Shown: one piece after another, positions 7,574 through 13,859 of the stretch
Position numbering within the stretch: the stretch's first letter is position 1
Layout of the letters: each line of letters opens with the position of its first letter
NCBI GenBank assembly: GCA_002315675.1
Contig: DCHP01000062.1
Span: 1-13,859, forward strand
DNA from: Rikenellaceae bacterium UBA1749
GTDB lineage: Bacteria > Bacteroidota > Bacteroidia > Bacteroidales > Rikenellaceae
DNA length: 13,859 nucleotides
Direction of reading: 5' to 3'
The notes under the pieces: model-generated
The model's input: the letters and a program-made list of their open reading frames with translations, nothing else
Databases searched by the model: none
Told to the model about the DNA's origin: nothing
Program-made: the position numbers and the translations under genes

Positions 7574-8460
7574 ATATACTATCATTTGATATCGAGGAGT
7601 GGTACTTCGAGAAATTCCTCTATGGTGACCGCAAGGAGATGTATCCTGTTTATATGGGTTACCTTGACCGTATCCTTGATATGCTTGACAGGGAGGGGGA
7701 TAAGGCAACTTTCTTTTGTGTTGGCGAAATGGCAAAGCATTTTCCAGATGTTATCAGAAAGATTGATACTCGTGGACATGAGATTGGCTGCCATTCAAAT
7801 ACCCATACATGGCTCAATAAACTGACTGAAGAACAAATGTATGCTGACACAAGAGATTCGTTGGCTTCGATAGAGGACGCCATTGGTAGAAAGGTTATCA
7901 GTTATAGAGCACCCGCTTTCTCGATTGGCGAATCCAACAAGTATGCATTCGAGGTGCTTGCAGAATGTGGAATAGAATGCGATGCGAGTGTGTATCCAGC
8001 CTCTCGTGATTTTGGAGGTTTCTCGTCTTTTGGTGCAAAAGAACCATGTATAATAAAGATAGGCAACAAGTCGATAAAGGAATTCCCCATCTGCCTGACA
8101 ACCGCATTCGGTCGTGGGTTTGCTTACTCTGGTGGTGGTTACTTCAGGTTACTGCCATTGTGGTTCGTGAAAAAGGTACTGTCAAGCGCAGATTACGGCA
8201 TGTGCTATTTCCACATCGAGGATTTGATGTATAGAAAATACAAGATGCATGACCGTGAGTTTTTCGAAAATTACTATAAAATTCCAGGCACATTCAAGAA
8301 TCGCTTCGTACGTATGATCAAGGGTTCGATTGGCACAAAAGGCGCTTTTAACGAGATGGAACAACTTGTATCATCTTTTGAATTCGTAAATCTTGAGAAA
8401 GCAGACCAATTGATAAACTGGAATGAAACTAAGGTTATTGACTTAAAGGGTAATATTTAG
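7570..8460 (+). CDS. NodB-type polysaccharide deacetylase (exopolysaccharide-locus type)
   Basis: This 296-residue protein resembles the deacetylases associated with exopolysaccharide loci (the group once called PEP-CTERM-locus or DUF3473 deacetylases). FDIEEWY (6-12) replaces the usual TFDDG motif 1, with D7 and E9 at the acidic positions. ATFFCVGEMA (46-55) is core fold and HSNTHTWL (75-82) gives the metal-binding H75 and H79. YRAPAFSIG (112-120) is motif 3, and MCYFHIEDL (211-219) carries the late histidine H215. The expected reaction is metal-dependent removal of N- or O-acetyl from a sugar. No signal peptide or membrane segment is visible, so it probably acts in the cytoplasm on the precursor. 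It is the last gene of the tightly packed operon; an insertion sequence starts 11 bases after its stop. Confidence 0.88.
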   Translation: MNILSFDIEEWYFEKFLYGDRKEMYPVYMGYLDRILDMLDREGDKATFFCVGEMAKHFPDVIRKIDTRGHEIGCHSNTHTWLNKLTEEQMYADTRDSLASIEDAIGRKVISYRAPAFSIGESNKYAFEVLAECGIECDASVYPASRDFGGFSSFGAKEPCIIKIGNKSIKEFPICLTTAFGRGFAYSGGGYFRLLPLWFVKKVLSSADYGMCYFHIEDLMYRKYKMHDREFFENYYKIPGTFKNRFVRMIKGSIGTKGAFNEMEQLVSSFEFVNLEKADQLINWNETKVIDLKGNI

Positions 8461-8468
8461 ATCTTATT

Positions 8469-8471
8469 TTA
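8469..8471. repeat. Probable target site duplication of the ISAzo13-like element (TTA; second copy 9792-9794)
   Basis: TTA lies directly outside the left inverted repeat and again directly outside the right inverted repeat at 9792-9794. Three matching bases are weak evidence alone, but they fall exactly at the ends deduced from the inverted repeat alignment. Confidence 0.5.
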
Positions 8472-8504
8472 GGATATGTCGCAAAATATTTTGTAATTCC
8501 TAAA
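8472..8504 (+). repeat. Left terminal inverted repeat of the ISAzo13-like element
   Basis: The repeat begins ggatatgtcgcaaaata and matches 23 of 33 positions of the reverse complement of 9759-9791. It overlaps the -33 element of the transposase promoter. Confidence 0.65.
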
Positions 8505-8519
8505 TTTTAATTACCTTTG
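8490..8519 (+). promoter_or_regulatory. Bacteroides-type promoter of the transposase gene
   Basis: TTTG at 8490-8493 and TACCTTTG at 8512-8519 are separated by 18 bases. They match the -33 (TTG/TTTG) and -7 (TAnnTTTG) elements of the primary sigma factor in Bacteroidota. Transcription would begin roughly at 8524-8530, upstream of ATG 8550. This is also the best evidence in the window for the host phylum. Confidence 0.75.
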
Positions 8520-8549
8520 CATAGTGATAAAATAATTTCCTATGCGATT

Positions 8550-9782
8550 ATGGAGATGCAACAACGTTTAGCAAATGCAATTACAGAAGTCTGTAGCATT
8601 ATCAATATTGTGCTAGATGAACATCAGCGCAGGTTAATTTGTGGAAGTTTAGCTAAAGGCTATGGCTATGGAGGGGCTAAATACATAGCATCATTGTCCA
8701 AAATAGATCAACGTACTGTAAGTGCAGGAATTTCAGAACTTGAGTCCCAAGGTTTTAGTAAAGCAATAGATAAAGCAAGAGTAAGAAAAAAAGGTGGTGG
8801 CAGAAAGTCTACTGTAGTAAATGAGCCAAAGTTGCTGAGTACGGTAACAGAAATAATAGAAGGAAGTACATATGGCGATCCCGAGCGTATACTATTATGG
8901 ACAAATCTTTCACTGAGAAACATATCTGAGGAATTAAAGAAACGTTCAATAATAGCTGGAAAGGATGTTGTTTCTCGTGCTTTGGGCCAACTCGGTTATA
9001 GTAAACGGACAAATCAAAAATTAATACAAGTAGGTCCACAACATCCAGGAAGAGATGAAATATTCGCTTTCATTAATGACCAAGCTAAATTATTCATTAA
9101 CGAGGGTAATCCTGTACTTTCAGTTGACACAAAAAAGAAAGAGCTGATAGGAAACTTTATAAATAATGGCGTGGAGTATAGACCAAAACATAATCCGAGA
9201 CCAGTTAATGATCATGATTTTGGACTTGAAAAAGTTGCTCCTTATGGTATATTTGTCGAAAATGATAATACAGCCTTTGTCAATCTAGGAACTGATCATG
9301 ACACCAGTGAGTTTGCGGTAGAGAGCATCAGACGATGGTGGAATCATGTAGGTAAAATCAACTTCCCAAACACTAAAAAGATATTGATTACATGCGATGG
9401 AGGAGGCAGCAATGGATGGCGCGTAAGATTATGGAAATATCAAATTGCGCTATTGGCAGAAGAGCTTGGAATTGAAATTCATGTCTGTCATTTTCCCTCT
9501 GGCACCTCAAAATGGAATAAAGTCGAACATAGGCTTTTCTGTTATATTACTAAGAACTGGGAAGGTAAACCCCTGATAGATATTCAAACAGTTGTAAAAC
9601 TTATAAGTAATACTACTACAAAAGGGGGATTGAAGGTTGAATGTGTTGAAGACGTCAACAAATACGAGAAAGGTGTCAAGATTTCAAATGAAGAAATGCA
9701 AACTATTGATATAGAAAAAGTCGGACCATATGGTGGGTTTTCCTATATCATTAGAGGCTTTAAAAATAACATTTTATTTTGA
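8550..9782 (+). CDS. ISAzo13-family DDE transposase
   Basis: This 410-residue transposase resembles the ISAzo13/Rhodopirellula-type DDE family. The N-terminal half has a helix-turn-helix-like region ending in SLSKIDQRTVSAGISELE and the family-typical basic stretch RKKGGGRKSTV. The catalytic core shows PVLSVDTKKKELIGNF, ILITCDGGGSNGWRVRLWK and FPSGTSKWNKVEHRLF. Their acidic residues D193, D283 and E326 (counted from ATG 8550) form the expected DDE triad, so the gene appears intact. The frame is open back to a TTG at 8517, but that codon lies inside the -7 box of the promoter and cannot be in the message. ATG 8550 is therefore chosen, with ATG 8556 as an alternative. The last 24 bases overlap the right inverted repeat. 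Confidence 0.9.
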   Translation: MEMQQRLANAITEVCSIINIVLDEHQRRLICGSLAKGYGYGGAKYIASLSKIDQRTVSAGISELESQGFSKAIDKARVRKKGGGRKSTVVNEPKLLSTVTEIIEGSTYGDPERILLWTNLSLRNISEELKKRSIIAGKDVVSRALGQLGYSKRTNQKLIQVGPQHPGRDEIFAFINDQAKLFINEGNPVLSVDTKKKELIGNFINNGVEYRPKHNPRPVNDHDFGLEKVAPYGIFVENDNTAFVNLGTDHDTSEFAVESIRRWWNHVGKINFPNTKKILITCDGGGSNGWRVRLWKYQIALLAEELGIEIHVCHFPSGTSKWNKVEHRLFCYITKNWEGKPLIDIQTVVKLISNTTTKGGLKVECVEDVNKYEKGVKISNEEMQTIDIEKVGPYGGFSYIIRGFKNNILF

Positions 9783-9791
9783 GGCAATTCC
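9759..9791 (-). repeat. Right terminal inverted repeat of the ISAzo13-like element
   Basis: Its reverse complement begins ggaattgcctcaaaata and aligns without gaps to 8472-8504 at 23 of 33 positions. It includes the stop codon of the transposase. Confidence 0.65.
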
Positions 9792-9823
9792 TTAACAGTC
9801 TTCGTCTAGTAACACAGAAAAAA

Positions 9824-10843
9824 ATGAATAGTAACAAAAAAATTGTGGTGTTTGGCGCCACAGGTAACTTAGGTGCTTATATTGCTGTTCACATGAAGGA
9901 ACAGGGATATGATGTGATTGGTGTTGGTCACAGAAAGAATGATAATGGGTTTTTTGCTGACCGTGGCATGACGTACTATAGTGTGGATATCAAGGATCCG
10001 AAAGCATTTGATGTGCTGCCTAAGGATGATGTGTATGCTGTGGCTCATTTTGCAAGTTCTCTGCCAAGCCGTTATGCGTTTGACCCTATCGACTTGTTCG
10101 AGAGTATTACCATTGGTACTCTGAATGTACTGAACTGGATGCGTACGGTGAACTGCAAGAAGATAGTGTTCCCACAGACGCCATCGGATATGGCCAAGTT
10201 CCATAACAATGGTAGTGTGATTCCATGTTATGCTCCTCGTCACTTCCCTTTGACCGGTGATCATGCCATCTACACCATTGCCAAAAATGCGGCTGTTGAC
10301 CTGATGGAACACTACAGAGCTGAGTATGGTATCCATTTCTTTGCTTTGCGCTTCTTTACTATCTACCAGTATCATCCAAATGCATATCACTATTGTGACT
10401 TCAAGAAGAGGATGATGCCTTTCCGTATGCTGATGGACAGAGCCAGCAAGAGTCTGCCAATCGAGATCTGGGGCAACTGCAAGAAAGCGAAGGAGATGGT
10501 ATATGTAAAGGACTTTGTTCGACTGGTGCAGGCTTGCATCGAGAGTGATAAGGATGGCGGCTGCTACAATCTGGGCAACGGTTGGCAGGTGTCGCTGGAA
10601 GACCAGATCAAGGGTATCGTGGAGGTGTTCTCGCCAAAGGACAATCCTTCGGAGATAATCTATGTACAGGATAAGCCAGACCCATTGGAGAATGCCTTTG
10701 ATATGACAAAGACGTTTGAAGACTTCCCTACATACCATCCAAAGTATAGTTATCTGGATCAGCTTCGCGACTTCAAGCACGAGATGGAAACAGAACCTAT
10801 GGCTCAGTTGTGGGGTACTAAGGAGGATTATCCCGGGGAGTAA
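9824..10843 (+). CDS. NAD-dependent epimerase/dehydratase (extended SDR)
   Basis: This 339-residue extended short-chain dehydrogenase/reductase acts on nucleotide sugars. VVFGATGNLGAYIA (8-21) is the Rossmann nucleotide-binding loop. FPQTPSDM (116-123) supplies the Ser/Thr position, and Y150 and K154 in HAIYTIAKNAA form the catalytic YxxxK pair. ALRFFTIYQYH (174-184) and EMVYVKDFVRLVQACI (224-239) are substrate-domain motifs seen in UDP-sugar 4-epimerases and related dehydratases. The frame is open back to TTG 9779, but that codon is inside the insertion sequence. ATG 9824 gives a normal SDR N-terminus and is chosen. Its composition is noticeably G+C-richer than its neighbours (33 of 60 bases in 10561-10620). 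The product sugar is unknown; activity as a 4-epimerase is only a guess. Confidence 0.9.
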   Translation: MNSNKKIVVFGATGNLGAYIAVHMKEQGYDVIGVGHRKNDNGFFADRGMTYYSVDIKDPKAFDVLPKDDVYAVAHFASSLPSRYAFDPIDLFESITIGTLNVLNWMRTVNCKKIVFPQTPSDMAKFHNNGSVIPCYAPRHFPLTGDHAIYTIAKNAAVDLMEHYRAEYGIHFFALRFFTIYQYHPNAYHYCDFKKRMMPFRMLMDRASKSLPIEIWGNCKKAKEMVYVKDFVRLVQACIESDKDGGCYNLGNGWQVSLEDQIKGIVEVFSPKDNPSEIIYVQDKPDPLENAFDMTKTFEDFPTYHPKYSYLDQLRDFKHEMETEPMAQLWGTKEDYPGE

Positions 10844-10882
10844 TTTTAAGCTTAAAGAATAATAACAAATAAATTAGGAACA

Positions 10883-11854
10883 ATGAACGCATATATAGAA
10901 TATTTCAAGCAATGCAATTCGTTGCTGAAAGAGGCTTCTATGCGTAGTGGAATCCCTTTGAGCAAACTTTGGGCGGACTATCTATGGTGTGTATTGCGCC
11001 ATAGAACCCTTATTAAACAATATGTATATAGCGAATACTGGAATCTGAGCGAGAATGTACATAGGAATGGTTTGACATACGCTCGTTTGGTATGGTTGAT
11101 GGATTCACATACTGATAATAGTAAAGTTGCCATACTAAGGGACAAGTGGACTTTCAATGAGTACTATAAGGAATTTGTTCATCATGATTGGTTGCATATT
11201 GCAGATGCTTCCTATGAGGAGTTTGAGTCTTTTGCAAAGAAGCACGATGCATTGTTTATCAAACCAGCCGAAGGACAGGATGGCGAGGGCATTAGACTCC
11301 ATAAGCAATCTGAACACCCTGATGTCGATTTAAGGACTTTGTATAAAACGCTCCAAGTCGAAGATGCTATGGTAGAGGAGGTTATTATCCAAGATCCAAG
11401 AATGGCATTCGGTACTAAGTCGGTCAACACAATTAAGGTAACAACTGTAGCTGACAGCAAAGGCAATATAAAGATAATGAAGTCGATGTTGCGACTTGGT
11501 ATCGGCGATTCTGTAATTGACAACCTTGCAGCTGGAGGTGCAATCTATGATATCGATATCGATGGCGGATATGTATCATCATACGGCTATGGCAAGCATG
11601 GCGAAAAACTTGTATTCCATCCTGGTTCAAAGAATGTTCTGCTCGGATTTGAGATTCCAAACTGGGAGTTGGTAAAATCTTGTGCTGTCGAGGCACACAA
11701 GAAGTTACCCTCAATCCAGATTATCGGATGGGATATTGCCATTACTAAAAATGGTGTTGACTTGATTGAAGGTAACCATAATCCTGATTATTTGCCTATT
11801 GAATATGGTACTACGGGCTTCTACAAGAAGTTTAAAGACTATTTGAAAAATTGA
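10883..11854 (+). CDS. Sugar-transfer-associated ATP-grasp protein (full length)
   Basis: This 323-residue protein matches the ATP-grasp group found in surface-polysaccharide loci (sugar-transfer-associated ATP-grasp). Family enzymes activate a carboxylate with ATP as an acyl phosphate and join it to an amine or similar acceptor. Residues 1-120 form a helical and pre-grasp region. FIKPAEGQDGEGIRL (125-139) has the ATP-binding K127 and the glycine-rich loop. VEEVIIQ (164-170), SVNTIKV (180-186) and LRLGIGDSVIDNLAAGG (203-219) follow in the grasp domain. IIGWDIAITKNGVDLIEGN (280-298) holds D284, E296 and N298 as probable magnesium ligands. It is 39 bases after the epimerase and 4 before the CapA-like gene. 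The substrates are unknown; amino-acid or peptide attachment to a sugar is inferred from chemistry and context. Confidence 0.85.
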   Translation: MNAYIEYFKQCNSLLKEASMRSGIPLSKLWADYLWCVLRHRTLIKQYVYSEYWNLSENVHRNGLTYARLVWLMDSHTDNSKVAILRDKWTFNEYYKEFVHHDWLHIADASYEEFESFAKKHDALFIKPAEGQDGEGIRLHKQSEHPDVDLRTLYKTLQVEDAMVEEVIIQDPRMAFGTKSVNTIKVTTVADSKGNIKIMKSMLRLGIGDSVIDNLAAGGAIYDIDIDGGYVSSYGYGKHGEKLVFHPGSKNVLLGFEIPNWELVKSCAVEAHKKLPSIQIIGWDIAITKNGVDLIEGNHNPDYLPIEYGTTGFYKKFKDYLKN

Positions 11855-11858
11855 TTAC

Positions 11859-13049
11859 ATGAGCATTAGACTGACCTTTACTGGAGACCTACTTGTATAT
11901 AGTAGTCTAATAAAGAAATCTCGCATAAAAGGCGCATACGACTTCAATAAAATATTTGAGGCAGTAAAACCAATATTTGAAGATTCTGACTATGTGGTCG
12001 GAAATCTTGAGACTCCTTTAGGCTATAGTGGTTTTACATATATGGATATGTTATTCAAAGCACCTGCAGAATTCGGAGATGCCTTGAAGAATGCAGGATT
12101 CAATATGATAACAACAGCTAACAATCATTGTACAGATGCTGGCATTGATGGTCTTAAAGATACTATTCATATCTTAGACGATAAAGGACTGGAACATACA
12201 GGTACTTTTGCAAACAGAAGCGATAAGAGATATTTGCTCAAGAGCTTAAACGGAGTAAAGATTGCATTTGTTTCATTTACTTATGATACGAATCCAAACG
12301 TCAATGGTGTGCAATTGGATGGTAGCAATGAGTATATGGTTAATCTTACAAAAAAGCCAGCTAATGCCTACAGAAGAAATTTCTTTAAGCAATTATTATT
12401 GGAATGTTTTTATAGGTTACCACGTTCTATTCAGGATCGTATTCATCCTTTATATCCGAATCACATATATCATGACAATGTACCGGAATCTGAAATAAAT
12501 AAACCGGAAAACAATCGTTATTTTAAGCAGTTGACAGAAACAATTACAGAGGCAAAAAATGAATCTGACATTGTTGTGGCATGCCTTCATGTCGGTGGAC
12601 AGTTTAATTCAGCTGTAGGAGCTTACACACGTCATATAATAGATACTGTTAAGGATGCTGGAGCCGATATTACTATTTGTAATCATCCCCATTGTGTTTT
12701 ACCTTCCGTATACGAGAAGGGGCACTATTTTGAGGCTCAATCACTTGGTAATTTTACATTCACCCCTAAAGAAGGCTACTTCATTGATGGTGTATATGGC
12801 GAATATGGTATTGTTGTTTCAATAGATATTGATTCTGTGAAAAAGTTATTGACAGGGATTCAATTTCATGTTGTAAGGAATGTCAAGACAGAAGTCGGTG
12901 AGCAAGTAGTTCCAACTTATAAAATCCCAGTGCTGTTTCCTACATTAATGACAACTAGCCAACTTGAATATGAGAATAGCGAAGTTATTAATAGGTTTTT
13001 GGGAACCAAGGATATTAGATATCCATTGAAAGACATATATACGATGTAA
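11859..13049 (+). CDS. CapA-like (poly-gamma-glutamate capsule type) metallophosphatase-fold protein
   Basis: This 396-residue protein belongs to the CapA/PGA_cap family, which has a calcineurin-like phosphoesterase fold. Visible blocks are FTGDLLVYS (7-15), VVGNLETPLGYSG (46-58), TTANNHCTDAGIDGL (85-99), VACLHVGGQFN (240-250), ICNHPHCVLP (273-282) and AQSLGNFTF (293-301). The usual HWGxEY-like block is here HVGGQFN, missing the tryptophan and glutamate, so metal binding or catalysis may differ. A region of about 60 residues (163-220) before the second half is longer than I expect for the family. No signal peptide or membrane anchor is present, unlike Bacillus CapA, suggesting a cytoplasmic role. 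It is flanked on both sides by ATP-grasp genes, and a joint role in an amide- or amino-acid-containing modification is inferred. Confidence 0.87.
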   Translation: MSIRLTFTGDLLVYSSLIKKSRIKGAYDFNKIFEAVKPIFEDSDYVVGNLETPLGYSGFTYMDMLFKAPAEFGDALKNAGFNMITTANNHCTDAGIDGLKDTIHILDDKGLEHTGTFANRSDKRYLLKSLNGVKIAFVSFTYDTNPNVNGVQLDGSNEYMVNLTKKPANAYRRNFFKQLLLECFYRLPRSIQDRIHPLYPNHIYHDNVPESEINKPENNRYFKQLTETITEAKNESDIVVACLHVGGQFNSAVGAYTRHIIDTVKDAGADITICNHPHCVLPSVYEKGHYFEAQSLGNFTFTPKEGYFIDGVYGEYGIVVSIDIDSVKKLLTGIQFHVVRNVKTEVGEQVVPTYKIPVLFPTLMTTSQLEYENSEVINRFLGTKDIRYPLKDIYTM

Positions 13050-13051
13050 GG

Positions 13052-13057
13052 AAGGAG
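13052..13057 (+). promoter_or_regulatory. Shine-Dalgarno sequence for the second ATP-grasp gene
   Basis: AAGGAG lies nine bases before ATG 13067. It is the only near-perfect Shine-Dalgarno site noticed in the window and supports ATG 13067, whose product starts MNAYIEY like its paralogue. An out-of-frame ATG at 13060 sits closer to it. Confidence 0.65.
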
Positions 13058-13066
13058 AAATGTTAT

Positions 13067-13837
13067 ATGAATGCGTATATTGAATATATAAAGAAAACAT
13101 TCAGTTGGCTCAACAAATTGGTGAAGGACGAGAACCTTCCATTGTATTGGGTTTACTGGGATTATATGTGGGCTGTTATCAAGCATAGATGTCTGATAAG
13201 ACAGTATGTTATAGGTGAGTTCTGGAAAAAAAGTAATCCTGAACGCAAAAAATGTTTAACCTATAATCGTATCGTAAAACTATTCGACAAATACAACCAA
13301 AAGGAGTATATACATTTTCTCAACGAAAAGCCTGACTTCAATTCATACTTTAAGGACTTTGTACATAGAGAATGGCTTCACTCTGAAAGTGTAACGGAAA
13401 CAGATTTCGTAGCCTTTGTCAAGAAGTATGATTCGGTTATTATAAAGCCTGTTGATGGTGTAGAAGGTGGGGGCATCAGAAAGTTTGTTCTTTCAAAGAA
13501 TCCTGATACAAACCTTTCTGAGTTGTTTGCTGATCTGAAGAATGAGAATGTTCTGATAGAACAGGTTATCATTCCAAATAAACATATGGTGTTTGGCAAT
13601 ACATCTGTTAACACTATACGCACACACACCTTCCTTGACAAGAACGGCAAGGCGCATGTAATCAAGGCTATCCTTCGTGCGGGTGTCGGAGATTCTGTCG
13701 TAGATAACTATGCACAGGGCGGTTCAATTTATGAAGTGGACCTTCAAACCGGTACAGTATGTTCAAGGGGCAAATCTAAATCAGGTGCGAATCATATCAT
13801 CCATCCGGGAACCGATATCGTGATGCTTGGTTATTAA
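13067..13837 (+). CDS. Sugar-transfer-associated ATP-grasp protein, paralogue, C-terminally truncated
   Basis: This 256-residue product aligns without a gap to residues 1-256 of the ATP-grasp protein at 10883-11854; hand counting gives 108 identities (42%). Both begin MNAYIEY and share DFVH/EFVH-WLH, IIKPVDGVEGGGIR (125-138), SVNTIR (180-185), LRAGVGDSVVDN (203-214) and HPG (246-248). The frame then stops after MLGY, where the paralogue has LLGF and 67 more residues. The missing part contains the GWD and EGNHNPD motifs expected to bind magnesium. Neither other frame of the remaining bases resumes the homology. The gene therefore looks broken by an insertion or rearrangement at about 13835 and is probably inactive unless its missing part is supplied elsewhere. 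A natural short form is less likely. Confidence 0.85.
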   Translation: MNAYIEYIKKTFSWLNKLVKDENLPLYWVYWDYMWAVIKHRCLIRQYVIGEFWKKSNPERKKCLTYNRIVKLFDKYNQKEYIHFLNEKPDFNSYFKDFVHREWLHSESVTETDFVAFVKKYDSVIIKPVDGVEGGGIRKFVLSKNPDTNLSELFADLKNENVLIEQVIIPNKHMVFGNTSVNTIRTHTFLDKNGKAHVIKAILRAGVGDSVVDNYAQGGSIYEVDLQTGTVCSRGKSKSGANHIIHPGTDIVMLGY

Positions 13838-13859
13838 TAAAACCGCAAATTTATCCCCT
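13835..13859. other. Sequence replacing the expected end of the ATP-grasp gene; possible insertion junction
   Basis: From the stop codon to the window edge, none of the three forward frames encodes the conserved continuation seen in the paralogue (FEIPNWE and onward). The change at a single point suggests a foreign boundary, for example the end of an insertion sequence. Only about 25 bases are visible, so the element cannot be identified. Confidence 0.4.

Larger units (their letters stand above)
8472..9791 (+). mobile_element. Complete ISAzo13-family insertion sequence
   Basis: This element of about 1,320 bases holds one transposase gene with its own promoter. Aligning the left end inward from 8472 with the reverse complement inward from 9791 gives 23 matches in 33 positions without gaps. 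The core identity includes CAAAATA and TGT. TTA flanks both ends. The element lies in the same direction as the polysaccharide genes, in what would have been a gap of about 40 bases between deacetylase and epimerase. Boundaries could be off by a few bases because the repeats are imperfect. With all three catalytic acids present it may still be mobile. Confidence 0.75.

Noticed and set aside
9779..9823. Upstream extension of the epimerase from TTG 9779
   Set aside because: The first 13 bases lie within the insertion sequence end, and the extra 15 residues do not resemble an SDR N-terminus. ATG 9824 gives the normal start before the Rossmann motif.
9869..10780. Long open frame of 303 codons on the minus strand inside the epimerase gene
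   Set aside because: It lies fully antisense to a well-supported SDR gene, its predicted protein has no recognisable domain and is rich in odd histidine and tryptophan use, as expected from reading the opposite strand of a codon-biased gene.
10845..10856. Perfect 12-base palindrome TTTAAGCTTAAA in the 39-base gap after the epimerase
   Set aside because: It has no loop, only two G/C pairs and no following T run, so it is not a convincing terminator. It could be an operator, but a short A+T-rich palindrome can arise by chance.
11549..11566. Short tandem repeat of GATATC-like units in the first ATP-grasp gene
   Set aside because: It encodes the DIDID stretch at a position aligned to the paralogue without length difference, so it is ordinary coding sequence and not a regulatory repeat.
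13827..13859. Another copy of the ISAzo13-like element starting at the right edge
   Set aside because: A short match around CGCAAA to the left end at 8480-8486 does not extend. The similarity is too weak to name the element.

Overview
The window is part of a surface-polysaccharide (capsule or exopolysaccharide) biosynthesis locus, with every recognisable gene on the + strand. The likely host is a member of the Bacteroidota, probably a Bacteroides/Prevotella-type organism. The clearest evidence is a promoter inside the second insertion sequence with the Bacteroides -7 box (TAnnTTTG at 8512-8519) and an upstream TTTG at 8490-8493. Moderate to low G+C, almost no Shine-Dalgarno sequences, and the gene families present also fit. 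Genus and species cannot be fixed from the sequence alone.

Layout. Positions 1-205 are the end of an IS5-like insertion sequence whose transposase tail (2-190) enters from outside the window. Its apparent end lies three bases from the start codon of the first sugar gene. From 209 to 8460 nine genes are packed with overlaps or gaps of at most 11 bases, so they almost certainly form one operon: a GT4 glycosyltransferase, a polysaccharide pyruvyl transferase, a GT2 glycosyltransferase, an EpsG/Wzy-like membrane polymerase, a second GT2, a second GT4, two left-handed beta-helix (hexapeptide) acyltransferases, and a NodB-type polysaccharide deacetylase. A complete ISAzo13-family element (8472-9791, with imperfect terminal inverted repeats and a probable TTA target duplication) sits in the short gap after the deacetylase. 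Beyond it lie an NAD-dependent sugar-nucleotide epimerase/dehydratase (9824-10843), a sugar-transfer-associated ATP-grasp enzyme (10883-11854), a CapA-like protein (11859-13049) and a second ATP-grasp gene (13067-13837). The second ATP-grasp gene breaks off exactly where its paralogue continues into its metal-binding C-terminus.

How the genes may work together. The four glycosyltransferases would build a repeat unit and the EpsG-like protein would polymerise it. The pyruvyl transferase, two acyltransferases and deacetylase would decorate it with pyruvate ketals or acyl groups, or remove acetyl groups. The epimerase would supply a modified nucleotide sugar. The ATP-grasp/CapA/ATP-grasp group is the least ordinary part. 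ATP-grasp enzymes form amide or peptide-like bonds at the cost of ATP, and CapA proteins are known from poly-gamma-glutamate capsules, so an amino-acid or peptide decoration of the polysaccharide is a reasonable but untested idea. No flippase, initiating sugar-phosphate transferase, chain-length regulator or export gene is visible, so the locus must continue beyond one or both ends.

No tRNA, rRNA, CRISPR array, riboswitch or convincing terminator was found. No stretch longer than about 70 bases outside the insertion sequences lacks a gene.
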